Assembly: GCA_021413735.1 (NCBI GenBank)
Contig: JAIOPV010000193.1
Coordinates: 1 to 64,000, forward strand
Direction of reading: 5' to 3'
DNA length: 64,000 nt
Source: Planctomycetota bacterium
GTDB taxonomy: Bacteria; Planctomycetota; Planctomycetia; Gemmatales; Gemmataceae
The notes beneath the pieces were generated by a model, which was not told the DNA's origin, did no database searches, and saw only the letters and a list, made by a program, of their open reading frames with translations. Position numbers and translations under genes: made by a program. Each line of letters opens with the position of its first letter. Position 1 is the first letter of the stretch. Positions 16,392-25,338 of this stretch are shown in pieces.

Positions 16392-18357
16392 CGCCTTGCA
16401 TGTTGAAGGAGAGCAGTCGAAGCGCGAGGTCCATCATGTGGTCGGGTTCTTTTCCTGCTGCTTCACGGGCAACAACCCACGCTAGCGCCGTCCGCAGGAA
16501 GCCTCGCTCATCCATCTGCATCTTAATGGGGTGACCCCAATTGACGTAGATCTTCGATTCCTTCAGATCCGCCTCGGCAATAGGTTGATCGGGGTCACCT
16601 TTCTTGAGGATAACCTGGAACTGTCGATCAAACAGGACGAATGACCAAAGCCATTCCTGCCGAGACATGTCCACCCTGATCTGCGCTTTGACGTAGTCGA
16701 TCTCGGTTGCTTCCGACAAATCCTTGGACTGGATGACGGATAGTCCGCCGATGCGCGGGGGCAAGGGAACCTCGATCGGCTTTGCCGATGCGAGGCCGTT
16801 TACGTGGGAATGTTTCGCCTTAACCATTTTTCGCAACAGTTCGGCGGTCTTGTCTCCTCGCGCAATCAGATACGATACTCCAGCAGAAACATCGTCGAGC
16901 GCCCGCCGCCGCAATGCCGCGCGGCCGATGACGTCCGCGAGGCCGGAGCGGACCGAGCTGCGCCGGATCACAGCGTCGATGGCCAGCCCCAGGGAACCGC
17001 GGACTTTCTCACCATCGCCGATCAGGTGCTTCCGGAGAATCTTGTACTGCTCGCTCTCCTCATAGAAACTCTCGCGACCGGGGTTGAGCGTATCAACAGC
17101 GTCGAGGCCGGAGAGAACAACAATCTCACCTGTAATTTGGCTGAGCGCTGCCTTCGACACTCCTGTGAGGAGGTTGTCGGCACCGAGGAATCCTGGGTCG
17201 CCGATGGACACGCCTCGCACACGGATGGAAAGCCCGCGGTATTCAGCAGGGAAGATGATGGACTCGAAACCAGCAATGAAGCCTTCGACTTTGAGGCCTC
17301 CCTCGTCGATCTCCACCTTCACCAGCATGTCTGGCGGCACTACTGCAACGCCTGAGGCCAGCGGGTACACCGGACGGCAGAGCGAGGTCGATGTCTCTCC
17401 GTGGGTGACCTCAAGATGGGCGAGCGTTGATTGCGTCGGAAGCGTCAGCAGTTTCGAGACCGCTGGGTTCGGGTTCTCTGCGGGAGTCGCGTAGCGAACG
17501 GGCGTGCAGCGAGATAGCTGCCAGTTGAACTGTTCAAGCCCACTGCGGCTGCTGATGTTCCTAACGAACCCTTTGCGGCGCTCGGCCTTAAGTTCACGGC
17601 GAACGAACTGCTTGAGTCGGTCCGCGGTAATGGTTGTCCCGGTAGGGCATGCGCCTTCGACCTTAGTGACCTCGATGGTCGCGAAGTCATCGAGCTTTTC
17701 GAGGTCTGCGTTATCGGCCAGGTGCAACAGTCGCTCGAAATCGAGCTGCGAAGAGAACCGCAGCCCTTTACAGTCAACGCGCACCTTCACGTTTACCGTT
17801 TCGGTGACGCGATCGAGCGTAAGACGCGTGTGCTTCTTGTTCCACGTGTAGTCTTTGTCTTCCTCCAACTTCCGGTTGCCGCGGCGCAGTTGGCACGTCA
17901 CCCGATCCTGTAACAATTCGATCGGGATGGGTACGCCCAGGAAGCTGAGTAGGTCGAAGCTGTTCCCCCCTTCCGGGATCTCAGCCTGCACCTCGAACGA
18001 GCGCTCCGCCCCTGAGTCCACTCGCAAACGGTCGCAATACCTCGCAAGCGCCAAGAACCCGATGCCCTTGCTTCCAATTCTCAAGCGATCTTTTCTGGTT
18101 CGGTCACCTGCCCACCGTCGGCTCCCGCCCCCGATACGAGCGAAGTCGGTCCTGAACTCAAAGGGCGTCATGCCGTGTCCGTCATCGGTAACCGTGACAG
18201 AAGAGAAGTCAGGTGTGAAGTCCACGCGGACCGTCTCCGCATCCGCGTCGTAGGCGTTGCTAATCAGCTCTTTGAATGCCTTCACGAACGGCGTATAGAC
18301 CCCCGACAGTTCTCGGAGGATTGAAGGGTCGATGCCGCCTAACCGCATCCCGATCAT
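16384..18357 (-). CDS. GHKL (Hsp90/MutL/MORC-like) ATPase
   Basis: 657 residues; start MIGMRLGGIDPSILREL at 18357, with an alternative Met three codons in. The Bergerat fold is complete: N-box KELISNAYDADA (E30, N34), G1 DDGHGM (58-63), a FARIGGGSRR lid start and G2 IGSKGIGFLA (about 94-103). The remainder is a transducer-like middle domain and a C-terminal part with a DYVKAQIRVDMSRQEWLW segment. It heads the minus operon with the two radical-SAM-like genes. It is a distant relative of, not a copy of, the Hsp90-like protein in the plus operon. Function of the family here is unknown; a sensing or clamp role is inferred. Confidence 0.85.
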   Translation of the reverse strand: MIGMRLGGIDPSILRELSGVYTPFVKAFKELISNAYDADAETVRVDFTPDFSSVTVTDDGHGMTPFEFRTDFARIGGGSRRWAGDRTRKDRLRIGSKGIGFLALARYCDRLRVDSGAERSFEVQAEIPEGGNSFDLLSFLGVPIPIELLQDRVTCQLRRGNRKLEEDKDYTWNKKHTRLTLDRVTETVNVKVRVDCKGLRFSSQLDFERLLHLADNADLEKLDDFATIEVTKVEGACPTGTTITADRLKQFVRRELKAERRKGFVRNISSRSGLEQFNWQLSRCTPVRYATPAENPNPAVSKLLTLPTQSTLAHLEVTHGETSTSLCRPVYPLASGVAVVPPDMLVKVEIDEGGLKVEGFIAGFESIIFPAEYRGLSIRVRGVSIGDPGFLGADNLLTGVSKAALSQITGEIVVLSGLDAVDTLNPGRESFYEESEQYKILRKHLIGDGEKVRGSLGLAIDAVIRRSSVRSGLADVIGRAALRRRALDDVSAGVSYLIARGDKTAELLRKMVKAKHSHVNGLASAKPIEVPLPPRIGGLSVIQSKDLSEATEIDYVKAQIRVDMSRQEWLWSFVLFDRQFQVILKKGDPDQPIAEADLKESKIYVNWGHPIKMQMDERGFLRTALAWVVAREAAGKEPDHMMDLALRLLSFNMQGDG

Positions 18358-18865
18358 GATGGTCTCACCATAGCGACCCCGGTTTCTGACCGATTGCCCA
18401 CCCTATGCGCTGACTGGAACGCCGGAAGAATCGGGAAAGGTTGCAAACCTTACCCATTTTGCCCCGAACCGCACAACCCGGAGCTGGTGGAGCTTCGTTT
18501 GCTCTTGACAGAGCAACGGCTTAACCTGGTTTCCTTGTTTTGTACTCGCTTGGGAGTCCGAATGCAATCGGGTTCCGACCCAAAGAGGTCATTACTTTCA
18601 ATCCCACGTCCCTGCCCTTTTGCGGTTGGGATGAGGAATGAGCGTAGCCAGACGCTTTTCTCGCCGCGGTGTCGGAAAAGCATTGCACTGGCGACTTTTT
18701 GGGACCACCGTTCCGGCTGTAACGCGCAGGGAAGATTGCACTTGAGAAGCTTGCCCTACCAAGCGAATACGTCCAATGGCTTACGAACGATGTCGCACCG
18801 GCAGGAAGCCCCTGTTAAACTTAAGATCAGTCCAAACGCTGACATGCCGCTGAAGAGGGAGCACC
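18358..18865. promoter_or_regulatory. divergent intergenic region
   Basis: About 500 bp between the minus-strand GHKL gene and the plus-strand Gp37/Gp68 gene. Open frames here are short and not protein-like. It must hold promoters for both directions; no operator could be identified with confidence. Confidence 0.4.
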
Positions 18866-19696
18866 ATGAGTGAGCATTCTGACATAGAATGGACCGATGC
18901 TACCTGGAATCCCGTTCGTGGCTGCACCAAGATCAGTCCGGGCTGTGTGCACTGCTATGCCGAGACGTTCGCCGAACGATTCCGTGGAGTGAAGGGGCAT
19001 CCCTACGAGCAGGGCTTCGACCTGAAGCTTGTACCCGAAAAGCTCGCAGAGCCGCTTCGCTGGAAGACGCCGAAGCGCATTTTCGTCAACTCCATGAGCG
19101 ACCTCTTCCACAAGGATGTGCCCGACGACTATATCTGCAACGTTTTCCGCGTCATGCAGATCGCGAACTGGCACACCTACCAAGTGCTCACCAAGCGGTC
19201 GGAGCGGCTGCGTGACTTCCTGGCTTCGTGCCCCGAGGCCGCAAAGCAGCGCCACATTTGGTGGGGCGTGAGCGTCGAAAACCGCAAACATGGCCTGCCC
19301 CGCATTGACCACCTCCGCGAGGCGCCCGCACGTGTGAGGTTTTTGTCGGTGGAACCGCTCCTTGAGGGTCTGGGCGAGGTGAATCTCGAAGGTATTCACT
19401 GGGTTATCGTCGGTGGCGAGAGCGGCCACGGCGCTCGGCTGATGCAAGCGGAATGGGTGCGGTCACTCAGGGACCAGTGTTCTGCCGCAGGGGTTTCTTT
19501 CTTCTTTAAGCAATGGGGCGGCGTCCAGAAATCGAAAACTGGGCGGAAACTCGACAACCGGACGCATGACGAACTCCCCGCACGCACCGAGCTGCCGGTT
19601 CTCGAGACCGTTGCGAGGCAGTCTGCAATCGCGGGGATCGAGGCCATCTACGCGCCGACTCCTCAAGCAGTCGGACTGTTCGCAGGGGTTGAGTAG
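18866..19696 (+). CDS. phage Gp37/Gp68 (DUF5131) family, radical-SAM-like protein
   Basis: 276 residues; ATG 18866 follows a GAGGGAG site. The N-terminus IEWTDATWNPVRGCTKISPG and then CVHCYAE is the family signature, with Cys in a CxxxxxxCxxCY arrangement that probably binds an iron-sulfur cluster. FVNSMSDLFH, VLTKRSERL, WWGVSVEN and SVEPLLEGL follow in the standard order, and GGESGHGARLM with FFFKQWGG complete the family. Members occur in phages and mobile elements and are predicted radical-SAM-type enzymes acting on an unknown, perhaps nucleic-acid, substrate. Together with the adjacent radical-SAM pair it gives this island three such proteins. Confidence 0.9.
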   Translation: MSEHSDIEWTDATWNPVRGCTKISPGCVHCYAETFAERFRGVKGHPYEQGFDLKLVPEKLAEPLRWKTPKRIFVNSMSDLFHKDVPDDYICNVFRVMQIANWHTYQVLTKRSERLRDFLASCPEAAKQRHIWWGVSVENRKHGLPRIDHLREAPARVRFLSVEPLLEGLGEVNLEGIHWVIVGGESGHGARLMQAEWVRSLRDQCSAAGVSFFFKQWGGVQKSKTGRKLDNRTHDELPARTELPVLETVARQSAIAGIEAIYAPTPQAVGLFAGVE

Positions 19697-19988
19697 TGGC
19701 CCCATTTGGTCCGCCGTGCGACTGACAACCGTGCCCTCGGCCGCACTCACAGTGCTTCTGGCACCGCAGGCATTCGCGGCAAAAAGCTAGGGCGAGTGCA
19801 CGGGCCCGCAGTTCCAACGTTGACAGCATATGCCCGGACCCGCCGAAGCGGAATACGAGGCTTTGCCTTTGTGTCTTCTGACTTGCTGGTTTCTGCCAGC
19901 AAGTGCCCTTCCTGCCTTTCGACTGTCGGAGTCGTGGTGTAACGGTTTGCGGGGGTAATGTCAGTCCAGAACCCTGCAAACGGCGAAG
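19697..19988. other. intergenic, no gene seen
   Basis: No reading frame with protein-like composition, family motif or suitable start was found between the Gp37/Gp68 gene and the pseudogene on the minus strand. Confidence 0.4.
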
Positions 19989-21026
19989 TCACAGAGCCGA
20001 TGGGCGTGGCGTTTCTGCCGTGCAACTAAAGGCTGAGCGGGTCACGGGACCGGGGCCTTTTTCTCTGCCTGGGTGCATCTCGACTTGGTGCTTCTGGCAG
20101 ATGAGTTTGGATGCACACCAAGGACGGCTTACCCGATGCTCCAAAACCGCTCGCAGGGCGTCGGTATATTCGCCCCGTAGTAGTGTGGAAGGCATCGACA
20201 TCCGAATCACTCCCGCGTTGTAGGTTGTCACGCTGGTTCCGGCGTCACCAAACTTCTCCCGCAGTGCCTCGGCCATGAGGTTACGAACGCTCGGTTGGTG
20301 TGATCGGGCCAGTCGGCCTCGCGAGTGAGTTCGGACTCACGCACCACCATAATCCACAGACCGTGGTTGTGTGGCTCCGATATCCACGGCAGGATTTTCG
20401 TGGATGGGAGCAGTTCGTCTGCATGCCAGAGATGGTCACGGAGGATCACAATTCTCTCGATGCGGACGCCGCGGTGCGCGACGTCTAAATTGACATTCAT
20501 GAACTGGCGACCAGGAGCATCTTGCCAATAGTCCGCTGTTGTCAACCACGCAATCGATTTGTAGTACTTGATCCCAGGGCTTCCGAGCAGTTGTTCGTTG
20601 AGGGTTCGCCAACCTTCTGACATCGCAAATGTGACGCGGCCAGTTGCGTGATTTGGTCTGCGACCACCGCAATCTTGAAGTGTGCGGCCTGGCGGAGGAT
20701 GAGGGTGGGTTGGTCACTGAGCGTGATGAGGGCTTTGGTAATGACCTGGTATTGGCGGAAGAGTTCGGGATCGCGGGCCAATGCCAGCGGCACGGCATGA
20801 GCCTCAATGCTCTCCGCTCGCTCGCGTTCACGGCGGTCGTCCTGGGCGAGATAGCTGACGAAGAGGCCGCCGAGGATGCTGACAAACGACCCAGGATGGT
20901 GAGTTGAGCAGATAGGGTACCGAACTCGCAGGCAAGAGCCATAACCACAGAACCCGCCATCGGGGCCCCGAGGAATCGGAAACTCAGCAACGCGCTACGA
21001 TGTAAGGGTTGGGGATCGGTTGACAT
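19989..21026 (-). pseudogene. membrane-anchored protein gene with several frameshifts
   Basis: Consecutive minus-strand frames each carry a protein-like piece. Start MSTDPQPLHRS at 21026 and the first hydrophobic segment continue to about 20885 in one frame. A second frame then gives VSILGGLFVSYLAQDD and LALARDPELFRQYQ (to about 20650). A third gives MSEGWRTLNEQLLGSPGIKY through LWIMVVRESEL (to about 20290), and the second frame resumes with MAEALREKFGDAG. At least three frame changes are needed. The protein would have one or two N-terminal membrane helices and a cytoplasmic domain of unknown family. It looks like a decayed gene rather than separate ORFs. Confidence 0.55.
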
Positions 21027-21551
21027 GCCGCGCAAGGTACGCCAAACGCCGTCGGGTGGCAAGCGATTTGATCGCTCATTGCTGCTTATGCCTTCAAACC
21101 AAGTAATGATGTGCTTTTGGAAGATTTGCAGGCGGAGTTGTTGCAGAAATGCCTTCACTTGCCTTTCGACCGTCGCCGTCGGAGTGTTTCGTCGCGGGGG
21201 TTAATGTCGCGTCAGCGCCCCCGCGATGAAACGCGACAGAGGCGGAGGGAGAGGTTTTCGACCGCCCACTTGAGCCTGAGGAGGATTCTGAGCGGGAGGT
21301 TGCCATTGGTCAGGCATTTCTTGGATGGAATTGTGCTCCATGTCTTCACCGTAGTCGGCGGTGCCGTGAGCCTTCCAGGGATCAGGTCGGGAACGTTCTT
21401 GAGTTGCCGCATGTGTGCGTGGGTTGTCTTGGCTCGTTTCTCCTGAATGCCACTTTCTTTGTGATTTCGCCCTGCGCCCTGCAGGAGTTATCCTCAGAAA
21501 TGACGCCAGTAACTACAGGAAGAAAGATATAGGTATTATATATAGGTTTGT
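21027..21551. other. non-coding flank of the replication origin
   Basis: About 500 bp with no convincing gene. The right part (about 21510-21550) is strongly AT-rich (GATATAGGTATTATATATAG), as expected for an unwinding region beside iterons, and TTATCCTCA words occur at about 21489 and 21659. Confidence 0.45.
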
Positions 21552-21809
21552 GCGACCAACTTACCGTGGTGAGAACCGCAGTTTCCCGTCGAGGGCGCGA
21601 CCAACTTACCGTGGACCCCGCGACCAACTTACCGTGGATAACTTTCCCTCTCCTGCTTGTTATCCTCAGCCAATCGGACGCCGGAATAAAGTCCAGCCAC
21701 CCGGGTTTGCTCCAATGTTTGGCGCGATGGCTGGCCGCTACGGCATCTTGTCCCTCCGTCATCTGTTTGGCGGACCCTGGTGCGGGCTTATGGCGCGACC
21801 AACTTACCG
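21552..21809 (+). repeat. iterons of the plasmid replication origin
   Basis: Four direct copies of GCGACCAACTTACCG, three of them extended to GTGG, at 21552-21569, 21597-21614, 21620-21637 and 21795-21809. Spacings are 45, 23 and 175 bp, so the second and third lie about two helical turns apart. An AT-rich stretch lies directly to the left, and the third copy runs into CGTGGATAA, which read in reverse (TTATCCACG) is one base from a DnaA box. The array lies just downstream of the repA stop codon rather than upstream of its start. It is the probable RepA-binding origin. Confidence 0.85.
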
Positions 21810-21856
21810 CCGTGCATTTGTTCCATTTCAAGACGTTGGCTGTCTTTTGGATCTGT

Positions 21857-22765
21857 TTACAGAACTTTTTGGTGTTTGGGTGGGACGGGTGGCGGGGAAT
21901 GGGAGAGGGTCAAGCCGCGGTCATCACCCGATATCTTGGCGGTCGGATACGCCGATACGACATGGTTGAGTGTCTGAAGGAAACGCCGACGGAAGTCACG
22001 TATCCGAGCAAATCCTTGTCCGAACTGCTCGTGCAGAGAGTTCCAATCGACGAACTGCGGTTTGCCGGTCGGTACACGGTGCAACCGCTGCGCGAGCCAG
22101 ACATAGACATCCAACGCCATCGACGATGACGCAAGAGCTGCCACCGCTCGATGGTCGAGAGGGACCGCGTGTTGACCCAAAGTTTGGAAGTATTCCTGAC
22201 TGAGTCGGACAGTCGAGGGCCACAGAACTCTCTGGTCATGCTGCTTAGGGAACCACAGATCAAAGGCGCTGACGAACTGTGTGTTGACCTGGATGGCCCT
22301 CCCCTCTTCCACGATTCCCATGCGAACTGTTGCAGCGGCTAGACGAGCCAGTTGATCCTTGAGTGCTCGCAGTTGTTGGCCATTGGTTTCCAAGCCCAGT
22401 GACCGTGCGAATGCCGTCATCGACTCTTCGACATCCACTACCGGCGAACCCGTGCGGACTGCTTCCGTCGCCAGGTGGATGAGGACCAACCGAGGTTTCT
22501 CGCCGTAAGGAAGACCCAACCGCACGAAGTCGCCGGTGCGAGGGTCGATTGCGGAACCCGCTTCGATACGCAGCGAAGCGTGGCCCTGCTTGCGATCCCA
22601 TTCCAAGACTCCATCACCTGGGTTTTTGTAGGGAATGCCGCACTGGCACTGAACTGTGTGCAAGAAGTCGATCCGCCCTGGTGGGTGACCGCGAATGGCG
22701 ACCGATGTGTCGAGGAGTTTCTGTTGCTTCCGACTGAGCGTCAAGTTGGCAAAATCGTCGGTCAC
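21857..22765 (-). CDS. repA: plasmid replication initiator RepA
   Basis: 302 residues from a GTG start at 22765; GGAGGGG lies five bases upstream, and the longer open frame further 5' overlaps the preceding gene. The protein matches plasmid RepA proteins of the pRiA4b type: LTLSRKQQKLLDTSVAIRG at the N-terminus, GIPYKNPGDGVLEWDRKQG, LRIEAGSAIDP, LPYGEKPRLVLIHLATEA and MTAFARSLGL, then a C-terminal winged-helix-like part with LDVYVWLAQRLHRV and FARIRDFRRRFLQTL. It initiates replication by binding iterons, four of which follow the gene. Upstream in the same operon are a small partition-type gene and parA. Confidence 0.9.
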   Translation of the reverse strand: MTDDFANLTLSRKQQKLLDTSVAIRGHPPGRIDFLHTVQCQCGIPYKNPGDGVLEWDRKQGHASLRIEAGSAIDPRTGDFVRLGLPYGEKPRLVLIHLATEAVRTGSPVVDVEESMTAFARSLGLETNGQQLRALKDQLARLAAATVRMGIVEEGRAIQVNTQFVSAFDLWFPKQHDQRVLWPSTVRLSQEYFQTLGQHAVPLDHRAVAALASSSMALDVYVWLAQRLHRVPTGKPQFVDWNSLHEQFGQGFARIRDFRRRFLQTLNHVVSAYPTAKISGDDRGLTLSHSPPPVPPKHQKVL

Positions 22766-22776
22766 TTCCCCTCCCT

Positions 22777-23109
22777 TCACTTGATGTAGCCATGAGTACG
22801 CAGCCAGTGTTCCAGTGCATCCTCGAGGATGTCCTGGAGAGTCTGCGGGAACTCGCCACTCAGTTGGCGCTCGAGCGATGCTCGCTTGAGGGCCGTTGCA
22901 AAGTCCGTGCGTACTCGTGTGGTGAGCGGCGACCGACTGATCGCGGCTTGACCTTTGCTCTCGCGGACTTCGCTTGCCGGTGGTTTTGGCGACATCTTGT
23001 CGGGTTGGGACTGAGTGTCTTTCTCGCCGTAAACGAACTGCTTTTCGAGTGTGGGATCGACTTCCACCGCCGATTTGAGTCCTGTCACCAGAGGCCTTCG
23101 TCCCGCCAT
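22777..23109 (-). CDS. small partner protein of the par-rep operon
   Basis: 110 residues; start MAGRRPLVTGLKSAVE at 23109 with AAGGGG upstream. The N-terminal half is polar and probably disordered. The C-terminal half (TRVRTDFATALKRASLERQL, then QTLQDILEDALEHWLRTHG) looks like a ribbon-helix-helix or helical dimerisation domain. Its place between parA and repA suggests it is the centromere-binding partner of ParA (ParB/ParG role), perhaps also the operon repressor. That role is inferred from context. Its stop lies 11 bases before the repA start. Confidence 0.7.
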   Translation of the reverse strand: MAGRRPLVTGLKSAVEVDPTLEKQFVYGEKDTQSQPDKMSPKPPASEVRESKGQAAISRSPLTTRVRTDFATALKRASLERQLSGEFPQTLQDILEDALEHWLRTHGYIK

Positions 23110-23132
23110 ACTCGTATATCCCCTTCTCGTTT

Positions 23133-23807
23133 CTATGCGACTGCCTGTTTTGACGACCGCCGTGTTGATTTCGACGCCCGTGCTTCCGGCAGCAGTTCGC
23201 GAAAGAGTGATTGCACCTCCTCGGTTGCATCGCGGCCTCGGGTTCCCATCTGCCACACCACGGCGCCCTGCCCCGGCGCGTCGGCATAAATCTGCTTCAA
23301 CGTGAGTGCAGTTTTGGCGAGCGGCAGTTCCAGCGCTGCGGCCGCTTCCTTCATGTCATGCGTGAGTCTGTACGTCTTGCCGACCATGCTCAAGACGATC
23401 AAAGCCCGTGGCTGTCCACCGCGAATATCTTGAGCTTGCCGAAGGACGTTAGTGGCCTGTGCCAGTGCCCGAACTTCCAGCATAGAAGCCTTGCATGGGA
23501 CCAATGCGAGGTCAGCCCTCAGTAACAATGCTCGGCTGGTTTCGGTGTTACTCCCGGGACCATCGGCGACAACATAATCGGCTTCCTGACCCAGAATCGG
23601 CAACCGGTCCAAAATCTCGTCGGGAGCGGCGAGTTGCACAGTCTTGACGCCCGGCACGGCTTCGCTGGCCCATTCGGAGGATGAGTGTTGCGTGTCGCAG
23701 TCAGCGAGCGTGACCGTGTGGCCCTGCTCGAAAAGCCAGGCTGCGAGGTGAACGGCGAGCGTCGATTTCCCGACGCCCCCTTTGGAGTTGGCAATGACAA
23801 TAATCAT
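23133..23807 (-). CDS. parA: ParA-type partition ATPase
   Basis: 224 residues; start MIIVIANSKGGVGKST at 23807, giving the deviant Walker A motif KGGVGKST at residues 9-16. Switch-like motifs follow: VTLADCDTQHSSSEW and YVVADGPGSNTETSRALL, then VPCKASMLEVRALAQ. The protein is short and lacks an N-terminal HTH, the type Ib form of ParA, which pairs with a small ribbon-type partner; the 110-residue gene 23 bp downstream fits. It segregates the plasmid by dynamic nucleoid binding. The upstream 200 bp are repeat-rich and are the likely centromere or operator. Confidence 0.92.
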   Translation of the reverse strand: MIIVIANSKGGVGKSTLAVHLAAWLFEQGHTVTLADCDTQHSSSEWASEAVPGVKTVQLAAPDEILDRLPILGQEADYVVADGPGSNTETSRALLLRADLALVPCKASMLEVRALAQATNVLRQAQDIRGGQPRALIVLSMVGKTYRLTHDMKEAAAALELPLAKTALTLKQIYADAPGQGAVVWQMGTRGRDATEEVQSLFRELLPEARASKSTRRSSKQAVA

Positions 23808-24015
23808 GTGCAGACCATATCTGACATGCTGGCATGATTGCAAGCAATATGTGCAGTTGACTGACATGTCGGCTGAACAACATCCCGGCTGGCCACCCTG
23901 ACAGCAAGACGACATGCTGGCAAGCCCGTCTGGGCGTCGACTGGCTGGTCAACCGGCTAGCTTGCGAGCCTGTCGTCGTGCTGGCTTGCCAGCGTGCTTG
24001 CTGGTCCGGCATTGA
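23808..24015 (-). promoter_or_regulatory. candidate parS/operator repeat region
   Basis: The region upstream of parA is packed with TGCTGGC/GCCAGCA words in both orientations: GACATGCTGGCA occurs twice, and a CGTGCTGGCTTGCCAGCGTG palindrome lies near 23970. Such clustered repeats next to a type Ib parA commonly form the centromere bound by the small partner protein. Similar words reappear at about 30310-30405. Confidence 0.55.
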
Positions 24016-24288
24016 GGATCTACTGTGATTGGACCGAAGACATCGCCGGACTCAATGGACCGTGGCGACACTACTGATCCGCAGTTTGTAAAAGCTGTGT
24101 TACCGGCGCATCATGCCTGGAATTCAAGCGTTTCTCTCGCCGATCACAGCTTTTGCTACCTGCCAGGCAGTAGGCGACACTACCCGCACTACTCTCGCTA
24201 CGCCGAACCCGACGACAACTTCACGAGTACCGACGAGCGAAATCGGACGGTACAGCCGCGCGTGAGCCGGTAGGTTCAGGGTGCGCAG

Positions 24289-24492
24289 ATGCGGCCTGGC
24301 TTCGAGAGGTCGCTGCCGAGCGTACTCGTCGCCCACCTTCATGTCCGCGGCGCGGAGGGCAACACGCTCTACAAACTGAGTGAGCGTGACGACGTGACGT
24401 TCGAGGCCGGCTACATTCCGACTCCCTGGGAGCACGTGGCTCTCGGCCACATTCACAAACCGCAGTGTCACGGGGTTGCGTCGCACATCCGC
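24289..24492 (+). pseudogene. fragment of SbcD-type exonuclease subunit
   Basis: Around 24322-24477 the translation reads SVLVAHLHVRGAEGNTLYKL followed by SERDDVTFEAGYIP and WEHVALGHIHKPQ. This is the middle of an SbcD/Mre11 metallophosphoesterase with the GHIH metal motif. Nothing resembling the N-terminal metal-binding part or the C-terminal domain is nearby, and the frame drifts into non-protein sequence after HIRY. It is a short remnant of a deleted gene. The opposite-strand frame over it (24124-24594) has no family features. Confidence 0.6.
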
Positions 24493-24653
24493 TATCGCCA
24501 TCGATTTCCCCACGGACCCGGCGTGCCGAACGCAGTGACGCCGAAAGGCGACGAGCCGTCCGAATAACTTCATTGACAGCAATTCGGACGGCATATGCGT
24601 TAGTGAAAAGCAGATATTACTCGGGCAACCGGCAAGCGGTCGGACTCAATCGC

Positions 24654-25112
24654 TCAAGGTCTCGGGATACCGAACCCATTGGCGACACGCTTCAGACCGA
24701 TCACAATCAACTGCGCGAGCAACAACGCGACAGTCCGGTCGAGGGCAGCGCTGAAGATTCGGCCGGCGTGCCCAGCGATCGCCTTCCAGAGCCTGTGGCA
24801 CCGGCCATCCGACGCGTCGGGTTTCGACAGTTCCGTCACGGTCGTCACGCGGGCCACCTCGTTGGAGGCATTGGAGTCGTCCTTATGGGTTTCACTCTGT
24901 GCGTCGGTCCTCGTCAGTACCGTCACGGTCGTCACGCGGGCCACCTCGTTAAGGGTGCTGGAGTTGTCCTTGGGGTCTTCATCCAGTGCGTCGGGCTTCA
25001 TCGGCACGGTCACGTCCCTCATACGGGTCACATCGTCGGGGGTGACCTTGTGAGTCACGGTTTGTGGTACGATGGGAGCCGCAGGCGCGAGGGGGAGCAG
25101 GTCGTTCTTCAT
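24654..25112 (-). CDS. hypothetical protein with two 29-residue repeats and C-terminal hydrophobic segment
   Basis: 152 residues. The N-terminal two thirds contain a tandem repeat, NEVARVTTVTVLTRTDAQSE and then NEVARVTTVTELSKPDAS, encoded by an 87-bp repeat. The C-terminus has a moderately hydrophobic helix (TVALLLAQLIVIGLKRVANG). It may be an anchored protein with a repeated acidic/Thr-rich stalk. No family was recognised, and the gene could be spurious, although the repeat unit keeps frame. Confidence 0.4.
   Translation of the reverse strand: MKNDLLPLAPAAPIVPQTVTHKVTPDDVTRMRDVTVPMKPDALDEDPKDNSSTLNEVARVTTVTVLTRTDAQSETHKDDSNASNEVARVTTVTELSKPDASDGRCHRLWKAIAGHAGRIFSAALDRTVALLLAQLIVIGLKRVANGFGIPRP
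24835..24950. repeat. direct repeat, 87-bp period
   Basis: A 29-bp block (24835-24863) recurs exactly at 24922-24950, and flanking bases are also similar. The period of 87 is divisible by three, so the repeat duplicates 29 codons of the minus-strand gene covering it. Confidence 0.8.
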
Positions 25113-25338
25113 GTTGCCTCCGTGGGCAGGTGGTATCCGTCCTCATGGCGACCTGTGGTCGACGACATGAGGGGGATACTTTCTGCAGCCTGGAAAGAAA
25201 AAACGGCGCAGACAACACCATACCTTTGTGCCCCATATATTTGTTGGCAATACACTTGCGGCCGAAAATGGCGATTTTGATTTTCTTCGAAAATCAGCTA
25301 GGAATTGCCAGAACTTTCCAGGAACGCCGGAGCAAGCG

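Noticed and set aside
24124-24594. 156-codon minus-strand frame as a gene
   Set aside because: The opposite strand carries a recognisable SbcD fragment over the same bases, and the minus-strand translation has no family feature.
24835-24950. Two-unit 87-bp repeat as a second iteron set
   Set aside because: Only two units, exact multiple of three and inside a coding frame; no nearby AT-rich unwinding region or initiator gene.
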